From Tanypteryx hageni (lineage: Eukaryota > Arthropoda > Insecta > Odonata > Petaluridae): a stretch of DNA of 64,000 nucleotides. Of the stretch, positions 1-11,944 are shown piece by piece. The notes under the pieces are model-generated. The model had not been told where the DNA came from and did not search any database. It worked only from the letters and a program-made list of their open reading frames with translations. The translations under genes and the position numbers were made by a program. The stretch lies in assembly GCA_028673005.1 (NCBI GenBank), contig CM054118.1, forward strand, positions 89,442,858 through 89,506,857, in the 5' to 3' direction. The stretch's first letter is position 1, and every line of letters starts with the position of its first letter.

Positions 1-1479
1 GCAAAATAGGATGATAGTCACATATAGTTCTCAGATTTGGCTGCACATGCAGGTAAGTGCTGCATCTGTCAGCACATTATCTTGCAAAATCCGCAGTGCC
101 TGACAGACCTCTTGGAATGTTGAGTGCTCCGCTACATCAACAGTTCTTAAATCCATATGACTTGTTTTGCCTCTTGCATGGTCATGATGCAACAGCATGC
201 ACCATTAGAAGAGCTACATTGATGATGGATGAACACTGTGAACATGTCCAATAGTCTCGTAGCCTGCATGTTGATTATGAGTGCATGGTACCCACTCCTT
301 CTGCCTTTTATTCCAGGTAAAATAACAAGGGAAGTCACAATAAAAATGTTTTTCTGTTGCTTCTGGATGATTATGGTTATATTTGAACCATGCAGTCAAC
401 TCTAAATTTTGGTGGAGGCCTTGCAGCTACAGTTGCTTCTTGCCCAGGGTCAAAGTAGACACATTGTCCATTTTTAAGATGCACCGATAGAGAAATAACA
501 GAAGGTATACACTCACTAATTTCAAAATTCAACTCGCCAGCAGGTCTTACTTGCACCAATGGAGCACAGGTCTTGAAAATCATGAATTTCATTTTCCCCT
601 GAGGTGTCCACACCATTCACCTGGGTCATTGTACCATCATGGCCTTTGTACACATATTTGAATAGGTACTTAAGACTTTCACAGAACTGCACAGCTCCAC
701 ATTTATGTGATATTTGTATCACCTGGTGAGATATGCATTGTATGGGACCACACATGCATTGTTGACAATGCACCCATGAATTATTTCCTCTCTTCCACCA
801 GATGATGGTGCTCTGCGACAGTATTTTGGATGGGTATGTACATCTTCCTAGGTTGTATTATCTGAAATGGTTTTAGGTAGTGCTTGCTACATTTTACATC
901 CTTCATACATGGTACTTTGGGATTTGTAACTCCACATTTGTTGTGTATCATGCAGCGGCATACTACTGTTCATAGCTCATCATCATCAGGAAGTTCTGCT
1001 ATAACGGCTGTGTCCTCTGCTCAACTGTATGCAGCTTGTATTCAAAAGCTAATATCACCAAGATGTGGGCATGGGGCAAACCCTGTTTCTGGAACTCCAA
1101 AACATACAGGCATGCAACTGTTTTCCCAAAGATTTCTCCTTCTGTAAGTCATTGACCATATGACGAAGATGTTTTTGAACACTCTAATCAGTATGCCAGG
1201 TTGGTTCTCTATTTTGTATCCAGGCAGCAGAGCTGCATGTACCTCTGGCCAGTCTGGATTACAGGTCTTTATGATGAACAAATCTGGCTTTCCATGACAA
1301 TGTAGAATGGCCATCACATCTTGGTAACGTTGATGCATATCTCTGGGGCTTCCTGTGAATGATGCAGGAAGAATGACCTGCTACCCAATGGTTCCACCTC
1401 TGTGATCCCGAGCTGCCACTGCATCACAGAGGTTTTGGTAGAGTTCTTCTGCTCTAATGCCTGCTGGATGAACGTACTT

Positions 1480-1653
1480 CAGCCGTTGGTTCTCTACCTT
1501 AGCAAATGCCATTGCAGAACTTTTGGAAGAGCCGTGATGCCATGAGCAAGGCTTTTCTTTCCCCATCAGCCGTTGGTTCTCTACCTTAGCAAATGCCATT
1601 GGAGAACTTTTGGAAGAGCCGTGATGCCATGAGCAAGGCTTTTCTTTCCCCAT
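1480..1653 (-). repeat. 87-bp tandem duplication inside the Helitron
   Basis: Two adjacent 87-bp units (about 1480-1566 and 1567-1653) differ at only one position I can see (attgcagaac versus attggagaac). The unit is a multiple of three, so the Helitron frame is kept and a 29-residue block ending in AFAKVENQRL is repeated. This is a late local duplication in an already decayed element. Confidence 0.9.
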
Positions 1654-2639
1654 CATGCTATTGCAGATGAAAAGCATAGAAATCATGGGTTGACACACTT
1701 AACACACTGCATCCAGGTTGCTGCTGCAGAGGTAGATTCCAGCCATCTTCTCCTCCGGGGAACAACAAGACAAAATAGAGTGCATCAAAGGCTGTTTGTT
1801 TCATTGATCTGCTGAAGGCCTTCACGGATGTGCACAATGATGTCTCTGTGGCAAAAATCATCTCCAATAATAACTGCAATTTTTTTCCATCCTTCTGGTT
1901 TGTTATAATGTCAGGCATTCTCATCAGGTGGCTTAGCATCTGCACTGATGATCAGCCACATCATTTTCTAGGACCTCAGTAGCTGCTACAATGTCCTTTA
2001 TATATGGGTTGCACTGTTGAAGATGAATTTGCAGCCATTTGACCAAATCCTGAAGGGATTTTTGCTGACCATCATTGGTTCCCTGTGGGAGTTGCATCCA
2101 ACCCAGCCATATTTTTGCTTCTTTTTCTTCATGTTGTGGATCATTTATGTAAATTTGGGCAAACTTAGGTGGCTGACATGGATCTGGTTCTAATGTACCC
2201 ATAAAATGGTATAATCGTCCTTGGATCACAACTGTTGGAGACCATCCACCACCTGGTAGCAGTATTTTCCTTACCTGCTGACAGGGTGGTAGAGCAATGT
2301 TCAATTGCCAAGAAAATTTCCTCATGAACTTTCCCTCAGTACCTGGGTCTTCCCACAGTTTCAGTATTTCATGCTGTGGAGTTCCAGGAGGAGGCATAAC
2401 CCATTTTGATACATTCACCTGGCCCTTCTAACAACAAACTGTTGTGCGAGACTTTTCATCAGGCCATATATATGTGCCATAGTGGTTACAGGACACCTGC
2501 TGCCTACATGTCACAATGGGACCAGAGTGTAACCCATTCAAGATTTCCTGTGTGTGCAGCAGTATATAACAGCTTGGACCCTGTATCTGTCAATTACTAA
2601 CATGCTGGAAACTTCTACATTGGGTTTGCAAGTTGCAGT

Positions 2640-3010
2640 GATGGTTCATAGTGGCCTCTTCCATCCGTGTAAGTCTCTGGCGCTTTTGTTGCATGTTGAT
2701 GATGCTGGTGGTTCCTAACAGCCTTTCCATCTGTGCACATCTCTGGCACTCTTCTATAGTATTTTGCTAATGCTGGTGGTTCCGAACAACCTCTTCCATT
2801 TGTGCATGGTTCTGGTGCTTTCCTGTTGCATGTTGCTGATGCTGGTGGTCCCTATCCTCCTCACCCATCTGTGAAAGTCTCTGGCACTCTCCTGTTGCAT
2901 GTTGCTGATGCTGGTAGTTCCTAGCAGCCTCTTCCATTCTTTCCAGTCTCTGGTGCTCTGCTACTGCATGCTGCTGTGCCGCATCAGCATCCATGACAGC
3001 ATGGTGCATT
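2640..3010 (-). repeat. Short tandem repeats in the Helitron N-terminal region
   Basis: About 75-80-bp units carrying tgttgcatgttgatgatgct-like cores recur four to five times. On the minus strand they encode a hydrophilic repeat of the form HQHQQHATGxxQRLxxMEEAxRN, open in 3009-2767 and then broken by stops. Charged repeats of this kind before the Rep domain occur in some arthropod Helitrons. A structural role is inference. Confidence 0.75.
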
Positions 3011-3164
3011 CATTTTGCTTCTGCAGCATTCAACTGCATTAATTCATTTTGTTCTTTTGACATAGTTGACTGGTGATGTCTCTGCTGCTCCACACATGCA
3101 GCACGGCAATTTAATTTTTCTTGATCACATTTTTAAGCACTGTTCTATCACGTCTCAATCCTTC

Positions 3165-3525
3165 AAGCATTTGTTTCCTTGTAAGCTAAATGCAAATGCA
3201 TTTGAAAGCCAGAGTTCAACAAGGCAAAAATTTGAGGCAAACAATGACTTAAAATATTAGCAAATATAAATTAAACAACAATATATTGTAATAATAAGAA
3301 TCATCACTCATGGATTAATCGGTTCTTGTGCTTAATTCGTTTGTTTCATTGTAAGCTAAGCTCAAATGCACTTGAAAACTCGAGTTCAACAATGCAAAAA
3401 TCCGAGATGAACAATACCAGCATGCATAAGAAATTCCTTTTTAAAATGTTGAAACATCTGGGAAAATCAAATATAAACTTAAAAAATGAGCAAACACGAA
3501 TTAAACAACAGAATTGAAAGTAAAA
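3165..3525. repeat. Two diverged tandem units, about 170 bp
   Basis: A segment beginning tgtttccttgtaagctaa (about 3172) and containing gagttcaacaaggcaaaaat recurs near 3340 as tgtttcattgtaagctaa with gagttcaacaatgcaaaaat. Both end in an A-rich stretch with aaattaaacaaca. No coding potential is evident. The flanks 3063-3165 and 3525-3820 hold nothing I recognise. Confidence 0.6.
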
Positions 3526-3821
3526 ATAACAATCTTCATTTCTTTCTACATGAAATGGCATAAATCTCCAGCCAAAGTCTCAGTCATAAGATATTTTAAA
3601 TGTTAGCACATCGTATTCTAGTCAACTACGTGTAAATCAAAAACAAAAACTATCCTGGTATCAAACCCATGTCTTTCTGCCATGTATTCAGTGAAAAGAA
3701 TTGTCAATATCAAGCCAACCATTCCTGGTATATTTGTGTTCATGTCAGAAGGTGACGTCCCTCGAGGCTTCAGACGCAGGCAGGGATGCACGCAGAGACA
3801 CAGCAGTTACAATATTTAGAT

Positions 3822-5034
3822 ATACCGTACTTCTCGGCATATAAGATGCATTTTTTCCCAGAAAAATGATCCCCAAAATCAGCCTGCGTATTATATGCTG
3901 AAGCAGCCTGCATATTATATGCTGAAGGTAAGATTATTACTGTTCTCAATATTGACAATAACAAGCACATTCCACCTCCAAATGGAAAAATTGGCTGTAC
4001 TTCATCACAAAAACAATAAAATATATATCATTAATAATTAAAAGTGAAAAATTTGTTAGTATATACAGTAATACCTTACGCAACGTGATTTCTAAGGATG
4101 CATTTTCATTAATACTCTTTAATACCTACATGTTCACTAACAATGATTACAATTTCGGTGCATTTGCAATGTTTTAATTCCTAATGAGCCCATTGAATAG
4201 CTTGATCAATGACACGGAACAGTAGAATTTGTGTAGATGCCATAAATATTTTATATGTATCTAGGATAAATAACGTTGTGTATTGAGATAGCAATGGCTA
4301 CAAAAGTGAAAAGATATGCCTATGCTATTAGTTATAAGCTTCAGGTGATTCAATACACAAAAACGCATGGAAACCAAGTAGCAACATGTCATTTCGGTCA
4401 ACTTCCCACAGAAAAAATTAATTTGTGAATGAAGAAAAAGAGGAAAACTGAAGCTGATGGGATGAGAGAAACAGTCTTTGTAAGACTTAATGAGGAAGTG
4501 ATGGTTAAATTAACAGAGGAAGTTCGGTATTGCTGTACCGATCAAAATCGCAATATATGAGGCAATAAGTGTTGCAGAAGAAAAAGGACTAGTTGAGCAT
4601 ACATATTGTTATTATATATGCATTCCATTTATTATTTATCACATTACAATAAAATATCATCTTGAAATTAAGTTTAAGTAAGTACTATCGGTAAAGGGTA
4701 TCAATAGGTGCGACGTGTGCAGTGCACTCCAACAGCTATAATTAATATGACTGCCGAGTTCATGCAGATCACATTTAGCTATACAAGTCTCGAAGCAATT
4801 ATTTATGTTTTAGATTATCCCTATTTATTTTATGAATGAAGTTTATCTAAAACGTTATATTTAACTGTTATAATGCCGGAATATTTTCTGTAAATGTTGC
4901 CAGATACAGACTTAATCATGGGTGGAATGATACACGACATGGCCCTTCGTAAATGCATTGGTAAACCTGAAAAATCTTCTAAAACTGAGGTGTCTTATAC
5001 CGCGGTGCATCTTATGTGCTGCAAAATACAGTAT
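3822..5034 (+). mobile_element. Degraded pogo-like DNA transposon
   Basis: The ends form imperfect terminal inverted repeats. The left end carries accgtacttctcggcatata and agatgca; the reverse complement of the right end carries actgtattttgcagcacata and agatgca (about 25 of 31 positions agree). Between them, 4294-4560 reads as the start of a transposase: MATKVKRYAYAISYKLQVIQ, then GNQVATCHFGQ. This resembles the helix-turn-helix N terminus of pogo/jerky-type proteins, with a stop soon after. No DDE region remains, so this is an internally deleted, inactive copy. Confidence 0.6.
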
Positions 5035-5785
5035 ATTACTGCAAATACCCATGTATAATGTGCACCCTCATATAACGTACAGGGGGGTTTTCAGCCTCCT
5101 AATCTATGAATTTTCTATATACCTGCATATAGCACAAACAGATTTATATAGCATTACCATTCCAGAACAAAGTAGATGGTATAACGTGGTCTAAAGCAAT
5201 GATCAAATTATTGGTATTGTATCGGTAACATAATGAAAGTGCGAAATGAAATTTTTGAATCAAGTTCCAAAAGAACGTCAACTAACTCAATCATTACATA
5301 CTCTGTTTACTTACAAGGTGATATTAGGACATACACAATAAATAAAATTATACTAATTTCATAGTATGGCATATGACATTGTTTGAGCTAATAAAATGAA
5401 GGAATGACGATACTCCTATGTCGAGGTTTTTTACATACATTTTTTGTCACACCTGAGGTGGACGGGTTCGCCCAACCTTCAGTTTTAACCTTACTAGAAC
5501 ACTCGGGAGCACATATAAAAGACAGCAAATAACCATAATTAACTACAGACTCTAAGAATCAAGAATAAATCACCTATGAATGCTGGGAGAAAAGTAGGGA
5601 ATGATAACTTGATGGTAGTTCTACAAGAAGCATCAACTAGCATACTCAAAGGCATCAAGCTGCCATTGTCTCTAATTGTAAGTAGTACCAGTACCTCACC
5701 ACCAGGCCGGCTGGTCTAGGGTGACGTCATGCATAAAATAGCTTATCATTGTGCTAACAAAAGGAAAGGTGAGTTACAATGTAGC
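5035..5785. other. Intergenic sequence without a recognised gene
   Basis: AT-rich sequence. Near 5040-5090 there is a stretch (cccatgtataatgtgcaccc) resembling the terminal repeat of another DNA transposon, but no partner end was found. Nothing else is supported. Confidence 0.5.
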
Positions 5786-5869
5786 AAATACACACACACA
5801 CACACATATGTGTGTGTGTGTGTGTATGTGTGTGTGTATGTATATATATATACACAGACACACACACAC
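5786..5869. repeat. CA/TG/TA microsatellite left of a PLE fragment
   Basis: A run of (CA)n, (TG)n and (TA)n with a small palindromic centre. It directly abuts the 3' tail of the Penelope-like fragment that follows. Confidence 0.9.
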
Positions 5870-6054
5870 TTAAGGAAATGAAAAGGTAGTGATGAGGGTG
5901 GCAACAAGGTGTTGAAGGAAGCTCAGCGGACACTTACTAAGTCAGAGACCAAGTTGGCAGGCTGCTGGGGGCGTCGAAGAGACACTTTAAACACACGAAC
6001 ACAAAGAAAAACGCAAGCTTATCGGGCCTATGCCCTTCTTCAGCAATAGAGTAA
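5869..6054 (-). mobile_element. Penelope-like element, 3'-terminal fragment
   Basis: On the minus strand this matches the 3' non-coding end of the long PLE copy at 39223-40810: the gaagaagggc...gcccgataagc hairpin region, then the acaccttgttgccaccctca box and the pyrimidine-rich tail. It is truncated at its 5' side (about 6054), where a short (TA)n run begins, and its 3' tail abuts the CA/TA array. Confidence 0.85.
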
Positions 6055-6078
6055 CATATATATATATATATATACACA

Positions 6079-6676
6079 CAGTAGACCCCCGCTTTACGAT
6101 ATCAATCTGTTCTACAGACTCCATCGTATTGTGAAAATATCATATTGTGAACCCAATAATATACTGATTGCCAGTAATTCCTTCCAGGCAATATATATTT
6201 GATTAAAACGATTGTGATATTAAAGATATCAAACTTGAAACTCATATTACTATTTAATTTAAATGGCAACCTAAAACAACAATAAATTAACACTTACCTT
6301 AGACTTGAAAAACTGCCTCTTACAAGGGATGGTGGAGTGGTGGTGGATAGGGTTGAGAGGTTGTTATCGGACTTCTTTCACCGGCTCCAATATAAAGCTC
6401 ATATTATAAGTCATCACTCACACTCAAAAAGTGACATTTATATGTTTACTACATTGTAATTACAAGTTAGTAAACATATGGATGGCACTTTTTGTGTGTG
6501 AGTGGTGACTTAAAATATGGTCCTGAGGCTGAGTACCTACATGTAGCCAATGGTATGCGATCGGAAGGCTATCATAATGTGAATGATCAATCGTATCGTG
6601 AACTTTAATGTCCTTATGAGCGTAAACTGTAAAGTGATTTTATCACATTCCAAACCCATCATATAGCGGGGATCCA

Positions 6677-6679
<3 letters not shown>
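6079..6679. mobile_element. Non-autonomous Tigger-like element (MITE)
   Basis: Left end cagtagacccccgctttacg, right end (reverse complement) cagtggatccccgctatatg: matching terminal inverted repeats with the CAGT start typical of TA-targeting pogo/Tigger elements. TA follows on the right; CA precedes on the left. The interior has no open frame. It contains an imperfect palindrome (6410-6512) with arms of about 43 bp around tcactcacactcaaaaagtg and its complement. Confidence 0.75.

Positions 6680-6735
<56 letters not shown>
6680..6735. repeat. (TA)n microsatellite
   Basis: About 27 uninterrupted TA units starting immediately at the right end of the preceding Tigger-like element. The flanking sequence to 7407 has nothing I recognise except a short older repeat (7010-7060, also near 28875). 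Confidence 0.95.
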
Positions 6736-6736
<1 letters not shown>

Positions 6737-7407
6737 TTAACCCACACCTCCTGCACCCTTCAATCCCGAACTTTATTGCACTACCCACTCACCCCCATAC
6801 CTCCATCCAATGTCACTGCCATTAGTTCTCTCTCTCTTGTATTGTGGAAGGGATCATCCCAAAAGTTTAATCTACATGTGTAAATTTGTCTCTCTCACAC
6901 CACAGTGGATCTCATATTTGTAAGTGTCCACTGGGCTTCCTTCCCTCAACATCTAGTTGTCATTGATTTACCTATGTATTTACCTATTCTATTACATAAG
7001 CATTTATATGTATATATCAGGATGCCCATTGCAGTTACGCTTGAAATAATTAGTTAGAATTTACCAAATAGCAGTATTGGAAGAAAAGAGACCAAGGAAC
7101 TGAGGAGAATTTTGTCAGTTTGAAATACATTTTGGAATAAGAGGAGGAGAGAGAAGGCAGACCCTGTGACAAAAATTGCAAAAAATTCATTAAAAATAAA
7201 GAAATTCATTCCCATGCGTAAGTATTCCAATCAGTGTGCTCCTGTATTCTTTAAACATATGTACAAATATTTATTGGAAAAGAAAATGATTTCTAGTGCT
7301 ACTTATAATACTTTTTAAACTATTTTACAGAATAAATTTTTAGAATTAGATATTTGCTAACAACAATATCAGTAAATTACATTGATTTAATTATGGTAAT
7401 AATAATA

Positions 7408-10156
7408 CAGTAAAGGATCGTTTACCCGGAATTCTAAACAACGGAAACATCCAAACAACGGAATTATTCTAAAAGAATTTTATCACGGTCCATTTTTTCA
7501 GTAGCGCCAAATTAATACATAATTGAAGAACGATTTGCCATATTAGTTCCGAAAGCCACCACCACCGCTTGTTGCTTTCTAACCATGTGCGCGAGAGGTG
7601 TTAAAGGTGTGTTTACAAGGTGTTTAAACTTTTTTGTTTTAAGTGGTAAACAGCAGTTTTGCAAATATTTTATTCATCCTGTCCCTCAACCGTAATAATG
7701 GAGAGAATACCCAAGAAGACGCATCCAGAAGACATTGGGACTGGAACAAGTGCCGGCAAGAGAAAAAGACAGAATCTCACTATCCAGCAAAAAGTGGAGG
7801 TTTTGAGAAAAATAGATCGCGGCGTAAGTGTATCTCAACTTCGTCAGGAGTATGGTGTAGGACAATCTACAATATATGACATAAAGGCGCAGAAAGATAA
7901 AATTTTCCAATTTGTTGCGGAATCAGATTCAATGGCCGGTATCTCAAAAAGGAAAACTTTACATGGTCCCAAGAGAAGTGACCTAGACAAAGTAGTGTAT
8001 GAGTGGTTCTGCCAACATAGGAGTGAAGGGATTCCTATCTCAGGTCCTATGATAATGGAGAAGGCAAAATCTTACCACAAACACCTAAAAATCGAAGGAG
8101 AATGTGATTATTCTACGGGATGGTTGCAGAAATTCAAAAATTGCCATGGTATACGGTATTTAAAAGTTTCCGGTGAAGAAATGTCAGCAAATTATGAAGC
8201 CGCGGAGAAATATGTTAATGATTTAACAAAGTTGGTGGAAGAACATGGACTTAGCACGGAGCAAATATACAATATGGATGAGACAGGTTTGTTTTGGCAT
8301 TGTCTCCCACGGCATACTTTTGTTTGCATTGATGAAAAAGCAGCGTCGGGAGTAAAAGAGTCTAAGGAGAGACTTACTGTAATGATGTGTTCCAATTCTG
8401 CCGGCACACACAAGTGCAAGCTCATGGTAATAGGAAAATGTGCAAAACCTAGAGTCTTCAAAGGCATAAAGATTTTCCCCGTGATTTACCGTGCAAACAA
8501 ACGTGCTTGGATCACTCAAGACATTTTTGGTGAGTGGTTTAATGGTCATTTTTTACCTGAGGTAAGGGATCATTTCAAGAAGGTTTGCTTACCTGAAAAT
8601 GCAAAAATATTATTATTGTTGGACAACTTTTCTGCTCACCCTCGAGTAGAAACTCTCGTCAAGGAGAATGTTTTTGTGTCGTATTTACCCCCAAATTATA
8701 CGTCTCTCATCCAACCAATGGATCAAGGCATAATTAAAAATTTTAAATGCCATTATCGAAGTGAATTAATGAGAAAAATTGAAAATTTTGAGGGATCTCT
8801 CAGCTACGAACGGTTCAAAAAGGATGTAACACTGAAGGACGCGGTGTGGTGTATTTCACGTGCATGGAATAAAGTAACACCCTCAGTTTTAAAACGGTGT
8901 TGGCGTAATATTTTGCTAGAATCAAAATTTAATGAAGATTCCAGAGACACAGACGACTTTCTTGGATTTGATTCATCCGAACTTAATGATGATTTTGTAG
9001 AATTTGTGCAATATACGAAGGGAATTAATGCTATCCCAGACCTAACCGATAATGAAATTGAGGGATGGATTGAATGTGATAAAAATGCTCCTATTTGTCA
9101 AACTTTTACTGACATTGAAATTATCGATGCTGTTATTGGCCCCATGTTAAATGAGAGTAAAGACAGCAAGGACAGTGATGTGTTAGTTGACGAGGAGAAG
9201 AAAATGACTATGTCCGAGGCTATTGTATGTTGTGATAATCTTATCAAGTTCATGGAGCAAAGGTCCTTTACAACTGAGCAGGAGGTACTCCAGATGTACA
9301 GGCTGAAAGAAAAATTTGAAAAAGAAGGGCGTAGCAAGTGCAAGCAGATGACACTGACAGATTTTTTTAAAAGAACTGTTTCATCATCCTCTCCTTCAGT
9401 TTCTGCAGATGCTGTTACCACAAATCCTACTGTTAAGTGATTCTCTACATCCCTATCTGCAGATCAACAAGGATTTCCAGGTAAATAAAATTTCAATTGT
9501 TATTTCCATATGCTTCTTTTTTGCGGTTTTTACGGAAATGAGTGGGCTTTGAAAATTGAGAATTTTCTTAATAATGATTATTATATATATGTAGTATAAA
9601 ATAGTTATTATTTTATGTACGAACGAGTAGACCGATCATTGTAAAATTGTTTTGGGGTGTTTATCGCATATTGACGAGCGAATTAGATTGGCTTACATCC
9701 AGATCGTGTGGGAGTACGCACACAGCATGGTATCCGAAGTGAAATCTATTTGCATGATAGTAAAATAATATTAACCAGTTATGTATGTCTACTTGAAATT
9801 ATGTAATTACGAATGTTTTTGTCAACTTACGTTGTAACATACATATTATTTTTTTCCGTTTTCAGATATACCCAACTACGTCTTCCATTGCTGCAAAATT
9901 GACGACGATGCATTCTCAAATTCATCGCATGAAAAGTTTGCATTAAATTAAAGATTTTCTAAAACATATACTCTTTTTAAACTCGTTTATTTCTTACCCT
10001 ACTTTAGTCCCATATTACGTATTATACATATTACGTGCTTAAACGTCTTTTTTTGATGATTGTGCTCTTTTGTAGTTAAGCTATCTAAACAGCGGAAATA
10101 TCGTTTATCCGGAAGAGGCCAGGTCCCGGACATTCCGGATAAACGATCTTCTACTT
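7408..10156 (+). mobile_element. Tigger/pogo DNA transposon, apparently complete
   Basis: A 2749-bp element flanked by the expected TA dinucleotides (7406-7407 and 10157-10158). The left end is cagtaaaggatcgtttaccc; the reverse complement of the right end is aagtagaagatcgtttatcc, 10 of the first 13 bases matching and then continuing. Subterminal aaacaacggaa-type motifs occur near both ends. The right subterminal region also has a perfect 15-bp inverted repeat (10100-10114 and 10133-10147). One long transposase frame fills the centre. Confidence 0.88.
7698..9440 (+). CDS. Tigger/pogo transposase (CENP-B/jerky-like, DDE)
   Basis: A 580-residue protein predicted to cut and paste the surrounding element. 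The ATG at 7698 (MERIPKK) has a good context (A at -3, G at +4); the frame is open further upstream but without an ATG. Residues about 20-65 form a psq-type helix-turn-helix (NLTIQQKVEVLRKIDRG, then QSTIYDIK). Residues about 80-150 form a CENP-B/Tc5-type second DNA-binding domain (YEWFCQHRSEGIPISGPMI). The DDE domain follows, with catalytic aspartates at about 194 (NMDETGLFW), 309 (LLLLDNFSAHP) and 342 (QPMDQGI), giving a DD32D spacing. The acidic C-terminal part ends in a KQMTLTDFFKR tail typical of Tigger proteins. No stop or frameshift interrupts it, so the copy may be young or active. It has no apparent link to slo beyond sharing the locus. Confidence 0.93.
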   Translation: MERIPKKTHPEDIGTGTSAGKRKRQNLTIQQKVEVLRKIDRGVSVSQLRQEYGVGQSTIYDIKAQKDKIFQFVAESDSMAGISKRKTLHGPKRSDLDKVVYEWFCQHRSEGIPISGPMIMEKAKSYHKHLKIEGECDYSTGWLQKFKNCHGIRYLKVSGEEMSANYEAAEKYVNDLTKLVEEHGLSTEQIYNMDETGLFWHCLPRHTFVCIDEKAASGVKESKERLTVMMCSNSAGTHKCKLMVIGKCAKPRVFKGIKIFPVIYRANKRAWITQDIFGEWFNGHFLPEVRDHFKKVCLPENAKILLLLDNFSAHPRVETLVKENVFVSYLPPNYTSLIQPMDQGIIKNFKCHYRSELMRKIENFEGSLSYERFKKDVTLKDAVWCISRAWNKVTPSVLKRCWRNILLESKFNEDSRDTDDFLGFDSSELNDDFVEFVQYTKGINAIPDLTDNEIEGWIECDKNAPICQTFTDIEIIDAVIGPMLNESKDSKDSDVLVDEEKKMTMSEAIVCCDNLIKFMEQRSFTTEQEVLQMYRLKEKFEKEGRSKCKQMTLTDFFKRTVSSSSPSVSADAVTTNPTVK

Positions 10157-10158
10157 TA

Positions 10159-11455
10159 GTTCAAAAATTGGATGGTATGGGGACTGAGAGCTCCATAGGG
10201 AGGAGGGGAGGGGAACCTCTAGGTGATGCACTATATCCTGAAATGAGCAACAATGTGATTTCCCTTGATGACGAAAGATTTTTACCATTAAAAATGTGAA
10301 ATTTTCTTGTTCAAAATGAACATATGGTCTGACTGGACGCATATTTGAAAATTGATGATAGAAAAATCAGTGTTCATGCTTTTAAGCATTGTTTGCTTGA
10401 AGTCCCACAATTTTACAATGATTCTAAGCACCATATTGATCCGAAAGGAAGATGAGGTATTTTAAAAAAATTTCACCAAAAAAATTAGCGATCATCTTAA
10501 AATTGAGTACCAAGTTTTAATCACTGCATGGAACATCCCAACACCGGTTCCACGTCCACAAAAATGTTTATTAATGCATACACTAAACATTACATTTAAC
10601 TTATTCATAAAATTTATTTATTCATATTTTTTAAGTCCACAATGTGCAAAAGAGTGGCATTCCATTTCGTAGGAATTGGTGGAAGGAGAGTGGGTAGGAA
10701 ATTTGATACATACAGTGGAGAAAATGGCTACACTAAGATTGCCGACATTTTGTGTCCCGTTACAATTTAACCCTTTAATGCTTGGTGGCAAAATATTTAG
10801 CCACCGCATTTTCCTCCGAGTGGTCACATACTTTTTCAGCTAAATTGGATAAGTTTCTTATAGCCATTTATAATGTTTAAATTATTGAAGTAGTTTTCAC
10901 CCAATCATTTATATAGCTAAAAATATATACAGTAAAACCCCTAATTTACACTATAATAATATTAAAATATATGCCGAATTAAAATGCTAGTATAATATGC
11001 TTGGGTTTCCATTACATTCCCCACATTATAATTGTCTGGAAAATTGTACAGGGAGCTAAGGGAGGGGAGTTGCATCACTGTGACTTGCCCCTGAGTGAAG
11101 GAGAACCTAGCTACTATGCCACTGGACCAGCCTTTAAACACAGTCAATCATCAATGGCTTTCTCATTTTTTAATGTACCTCATACTAGAGGTTTCTATTA
11201 AAGGATTTTTTTTCAAAAAGTTAACTTCCTTTTAAGTGCATAGCGCAGAAATAAGATATCCTCACAGCTTCCAGTCTGTTTTTTGTATGTGCTACATATC
11301 AACCATTCATCTCTGCAAGAAATGTGGCACTTACCCGTGGCAGAACAATTTGGTCTAAAAATTATACTTAATAAGATTTGTGTATTTATTTGTTGTACTA
11401 AATGACTCTCAATTAAAAAAACGCCACTCAAAAAATAACAATTTCATAATCACTG
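10159..11455. other. Non-coding flank with an orphan transposon end
   Basis: No gene found. At 10930-10960 the sequence acagtaaaacccctaattta looks like a solitary Tigger-type terminus, but I could not find its partner. The short open frames here lack recognisable motifs. Confidence 0.4.
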
Positions 11456-11760
11456 TATCACCATTACGTATTCACAGTTTTCTCAGGGATTAAACCCTTA
11501 AGTTGCGGAAATATAAATTACATGCTTAAAATACGTTGTAGCAATACTGCTTCCTTCCCTTGTACCTCTGGTTTTAATTATGCTCGAAATCACTCTGAAT
11601 GTCTTTTCTCATCCGAAATCTAATAACTCAGGTAGAAGGGATTTAAGGAGACAATGACTTGACTGGTTCACATGTGAAATCGTGTTAAATTACTATGTAG
11701 AACATTTTGCGTGCCATATACATTGTAGTCTGAATCGACCTTGAGGCACTAAATGTCGTT
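11456..11760 (-). repeat. Dispersed repeat shared with 38530-38760
   Basis: The reverse complement of this segment matches 38530-38760, for example around ctccttaaatccctttt, gacattcagagtgattc and ggtaatttatatttccgc. It is non-coding and probably part of an old non-autonomous element. Confidence 0.75.
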
Positions 11761-11944
11761 TCAGCCAGGTAGGTGGGCTGAGTGTGATAAGTGTGGAGTG
11801 GTGCCTTCCAGAGCACGTTCCTAAATTTGTAAATGTTCTAAGTCCGGATCATTATGATCATCTTAAATTCAAAGTTGCCTTCCTTTTGGGTTACTACACA
11901 AGATGTGTGAACTGCTCGAAATATCGAACTATCAAAATAATGTA

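Larger units (their letters stand above)
1..3062 (-). mobile_element. Decayed Helitron: N-terminal and Rep region of a RepHel protein
   Basis: The minus strand reads, in several broken frames, as the N-terminal and Rep parts of a Helitron rolling-circle transposase. In order: glutamine/histidine-rich repeats (about 3009-2640); a segment with GRLYHFMGTLEP and PPKFAQIYI (2418-1933), typical of the Helitron-like N domain; FDALYFVLLFPGGEDGW (about 1780); IRAEELYQNLCDAV (about 1440); RYQDVMAILHCHGKPDLF and TCNPDWPEV (1338-1220); the HUH motif GLPHAHIL (His-Ala-His codons at 1065-1073); cysteine-rich CMIHNKCG; and KYLFKYVYKGHDG (about 690-640), where the Rep tyrosines lie. Past that, LTAWF and DLRTVDVAEHSTFQE continue to the left edge. 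The SF1 helicase would lie outside the window. Stops and frameshifts (the HUH motif is out of frame with its surroundings) show an inactive copy. The 5' terminus was not located. Confidence 0.88.

Noticed and set aside
3600..3700. tRNA B-box-like strings at about 3660, 27694, 45010 and 54975
   Set aside because: Single short matches without an A box at the right distance; expected by chance in this length of sequence.
8192..9421. Minus-strand frames across the Tigger transposase
   Set aside because: Shadows of the plus-strand coding sequence, without motifs of their own.
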